Part shown: positions 16,224 to 17,415 of the stretch, in pieces
Layout: the number at the start of each line of letters is the position of its first letter
Position numbering within the stretch: the first letter of the stretch is position 1
Assembly: GCA_900553365.1 (NCBI GenBank)
Contig: USDL01000022.1
Span: forward strand, 1-17,415
DNA length: 17,415 nt
Direction: 5' to 3'
Source: an uncultured Clostridium sp.
Lineage (GTDB): Bacteria > Bacillota > Clostridia > TANB77 > CAG-508
Translations under genes and position numbers: made by a program
The notes under the pieces: model-generated
The model's database searches: none
Seen by the model: only the letters and a program-made list of their open reading frames with translations
What the model was told of the DNA's origin: nothing

Positions 16224-16960
16224 TCAATAGTATACCTCTACTAAGTATAATCCTTCTGCCGGAAGGGTTTTACCAGCTTTTGTTCTATCCTTAGATTCAA
16301 TTATTTGTGGTATTTCTTCAGGTTTTATTTTTCCTAATCCAACATCTACTATCGTTCCTGCTATTATTCTTACCATATTATACATAAAGCCATTTCCTGT
16401 AAGTTCAATAATTATTCTTTCACCATCTTGTTTAATTTCTGCTTTATATATGGTTCTTACTGTACTTTTACTACTTGTTCCACTTGCCTTAAAGCCCTTA
16501 AAATCGTGCTCTCCTTCAAAATATTTTATTGCTTCTTTCATTTTGTCAACATTTAGTTTTTGTGGTATATGACATTCTAAATCTCTATATATTGCTGTTC
16601 CTTGATATGAATTATTGATAATATATCTATATTTTTTGCCTTTGCAACTATATCTTGCATGGAAATTTTCTGGTACTTCTTCTGCCGATTTTATAACAAT
16701 GCTTTTTTTAAGTTTTGAATTTATGGCTATTGCAATTTTTTCAATGTCAATATTGCTATTTGTTTTGAAATTTGCAACTTGTCCTAGGCTATGAACTCCG
16801 TCTATCAGTTCTGCCGAGAAGCATTTAATTCTACTTGTTCTCCAGTAATTTCTTTTATTGCTTGTTCTATTTCACCTTGAATATTTAATTTATTTGGTTG
16901 TTTTTGCCACCCTCCAAATTTTTTTCCATCATATTCTATTATAATTTTAATATTTCTCAT
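16224..16960 (-). CDS. truA: tRNA pseudouridine synthase A, 244 aa after two +1 recodings
   Basis: TruA makes pseudouridine at tRNA positions 38-40. The start is ATG at 16960 (MRNIKIIIEYDG, then GGWQKQPN). The gene is 737 bases, 3n+2, so two extra bases are needed. Frame 0 reads to NAS, then CGG, and stops three codons later. Skipping C at 16816 gives GRTDR; skipping a second C at 16800 gives GVHSLGQVANF. The result ASGRTDRGVHSLGQ is the family's catalytic motif, with nucleophile Asp at residue 52. Downstream motifs fit (FHARYSCKGKKYRYII, GEHDFKGFKASG, NGFMYNMVRIIAGT). The last 105 residues alone form an open frame from an internal ATG, but without the Asp they could not be an enzyme. It overlaps a possible leader ORF by 14 bases and lies after cdaA. 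Confidence 0.93.
16798..16800 (-). other. Second CGG recoding site in truA
   Basis: The minus strand reads AGA C GGA GTT. Base 16800 is extra; skipping it gives Gly54 of the conserved GVH. It lies in the frame reached after the first site, so it is met only by ribosomes that have already shifted once. Confidence 0.87.
16814..16816 (-). other. First CGG recoding site in truA
   Basis: The minus strand reads TCT C GGC AGA. Base 16816 is extra; skipping it gives Gly49 of the catalytic GRTD. This is the only site of the five where the restored glycine codon is GGC rather than GGA. Confidence 0.87.
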
Positions 16961-17027
16961 GGCTATTTCCTTTCATTTTTTCACTTAGTTCTTTATTTTC
17001 TATAAGTAGGATTTCACACACTTTCAT
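16947..17027 (-). CDS. Possible 26-aa leader ORF coupled to truA
   Basis: An ATG at 17027 with AAGGTGG five bases upstream opens a 26-codon frame (MKVCEILLIENKELSEKMKG and six more residues). It ends at a TAA 11 bases inside truA, so its stop overlaps the truA start region. A ribosome leaving it could re-initiate at the truA ATG, whose own site (AAAGGA) is weaker. I know no family for it. It may be a real small protein, a coupling leader, or chance. Confidence 0.4.
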   Translation of the reverse strand: MKVCEILLIENKELSEKMKGNSHEKY

Positions 17028-17055
17028 ACATACCACCTTTATTTTTCCAATTAAA

Positions 17056-17085
17056 TAAGGTGGGTGGCTTATGCCATCCACCTTA
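17056..17085 (-). terminator. Hairpin after cdaA, likely terminator or attenuator
   Basis: TAAGGTGGGTGGC and GCCATCCACCTTA pair over 13 positions (one G-T) with a 4-base loop, 11 bases past the cdaA stop. On the minus strand it is followed by TTTAATTGG, a weak T run, so some read-through into truA is likely. Confidence 0.6.
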
Positions 17086-17096
17086 AACTAGAACAT

Positions 17097-17415
17097 TTAT
17101 TGCTTTGTTTCATTTTTTTCTTTTTTAAATATTAGTTTTTTCTTTTCATCAACTTTTGGTACTAAATTCTTTATTAAAATCTGTTTTAGTGCTTCTTCTT
17201 TTACATCTGCAATTAAAGTACCATCTTTTGCAACTGATATTTTACCGGTTTCCTCAGAAACTACAATAACTATTGCATCTGATTCTTTTGAAATTCCTAT
17301 TGCTGACCTATGCCTTGTTCCTAATTTTTTAGATATATTTTTATCATTTGCAAGTGGCAACATACATGCTGCTGCCATTATTTTGCTTTCACTTATTATA
17401 ACTGCACCATCATGC
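17097..17415 (-). CDS. cdaA: Diadenylate cyclase CdaA (DacA), C-terminal part, cut by the window edge
   Basis: CdaA makes cyclic di-AMP from two ATP at the membrane, controlling potassium and osmotic balance in Firmicutes. Only the last 105 or so codons are here. The catalytic DGA motif is in the first visible residues (HDGAVIISESKIMAAACMLP), followed by LGTRHRSAIGISKESDA with the ATP-binding RHR. A lysine-rich tail ends the protein. The N-terminal membrane helices lie beyond 17415. In many Firmicutes cdaA is followed by cdaR (YbbR) and glmM; here truA follows, so the usual order is broken. It has no in-frame CGG in the visible part. Confidence 0.9.
   Translation of the reverse strand, partial: HDGAVIISESKIMAAACMLPLANDKNISKKLGTRHRSAIGISKESDAIVIVVSEETGKISVAKDGTLIADVKEEALKQILIKNLVPKVDEKKKLIFKKEKNETKQ

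Noticed and set aside
16181..16240. Weak hairpin after truA (TACTATT against AACAGTA)
   Set aside because: It has seven pairs with a mismatch, a large loop and no adjacent T run; not enough to call a terminator.
16224..16541. A stand-alone 105-aa gene for the truA C-terminal half
   Set aside because: Family sequence continues without break upstream of 16541, the internal ATG has no ribosome site, and the half lacks the catalytic Asp.
6137..16816. Ordinary sequencing or assembly errors as the cause of all the frameshifts
   Set aside because: The five share base, phase, triplet and restored residue; none is in a homopolymer run, and no other kind of frameshift appears in the window. Read data would still settle it.
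6137..16816. Pseudogene decay of prfB, secA and truA
   Set aside because: These are core genes with otherwise intact, conserved sequence on both sides of each shift, and decay would not use one kind of mutation.

Overview
This window is an AT-rich stretch of chromosome from a low-GC, endospore-forming Firmicute of Clostridia type, probably an uncultured gut lineage. The lineage guess is an inference. It rests on spoVT, bofA next to a yaaL-like gene, a YlbF-family gene, strong GGAGG ribosome sites, several TTG starts, AGA-dominated arginine use, and a secreted dockerin-bearing wall hydrolase. There is no phage, insertion sequence or CRISPR array. It reads as core chromosome, mostly on the minus strand.

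Layout. (1) 1-753: a small unknown minus-strand gene with a near-perfect sigma-A promoter and an operator-like inverted repeat, then a 290-base intergenic gap. (2) 754-3717: spoVT (+), then minus-strand YlbF family, GT4 glycosyltransferase, bofA and yaaL-like genes. (3) 3744-4196: tRNA-Thr(CGT) with its own promoter and terminator, and a DUF378 membrane protein. (4) 4212-7653: a two-gene cell-surface operon, a glucosaminidase with SH3 and dockerin domains followed by a membrane-anchored Ig/cadherin-like protein. (5) 7687-13350: secA, prfB, a kinase-only aspartokinase and a PF06541 membrane protein, all minus. (6) 13401-16180: a DUF1980-like membrane protein (+), then a UDPGP-family nucleotidyltransferase and a YitT protein (minus). 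(7) 16224-17415: the 3' part of the c-di-AMP synthase gene cdaA, a possible 26-codon leader ORF, and truA.

The main discovery is a recoding pattern. Four conserved genes (prfB, secA, truA and the glucosaminidase gene) are each broken by apparent +1 frameshifts, five in total, and all five are the same event. An in-frame CGG triplet occurs where the protein family has glycine. Skipping the C and reading the next three bases (GGA or GGC) restores the full-length family protein. In truA two such sites lie 16 bases apart and bracket the catalytic Asp motif. About 25 other CGG triplets in genes are all out of frame. In roughly 5,100 codons the only other in-frame CGG is in the small unknown gene at 137-463, where the frame continues. 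CGT is still clearly read as arginine. The simplest reading is that CGG is no longer a normal arginine codon here, and CGGN is decoded as one glycine by +1 slippage at an unassigned codon or by a four-base-reading tRNA. I know of CGG being unassigned or reassigned in other low-GC bacteria, but not of this systematic +1 use.
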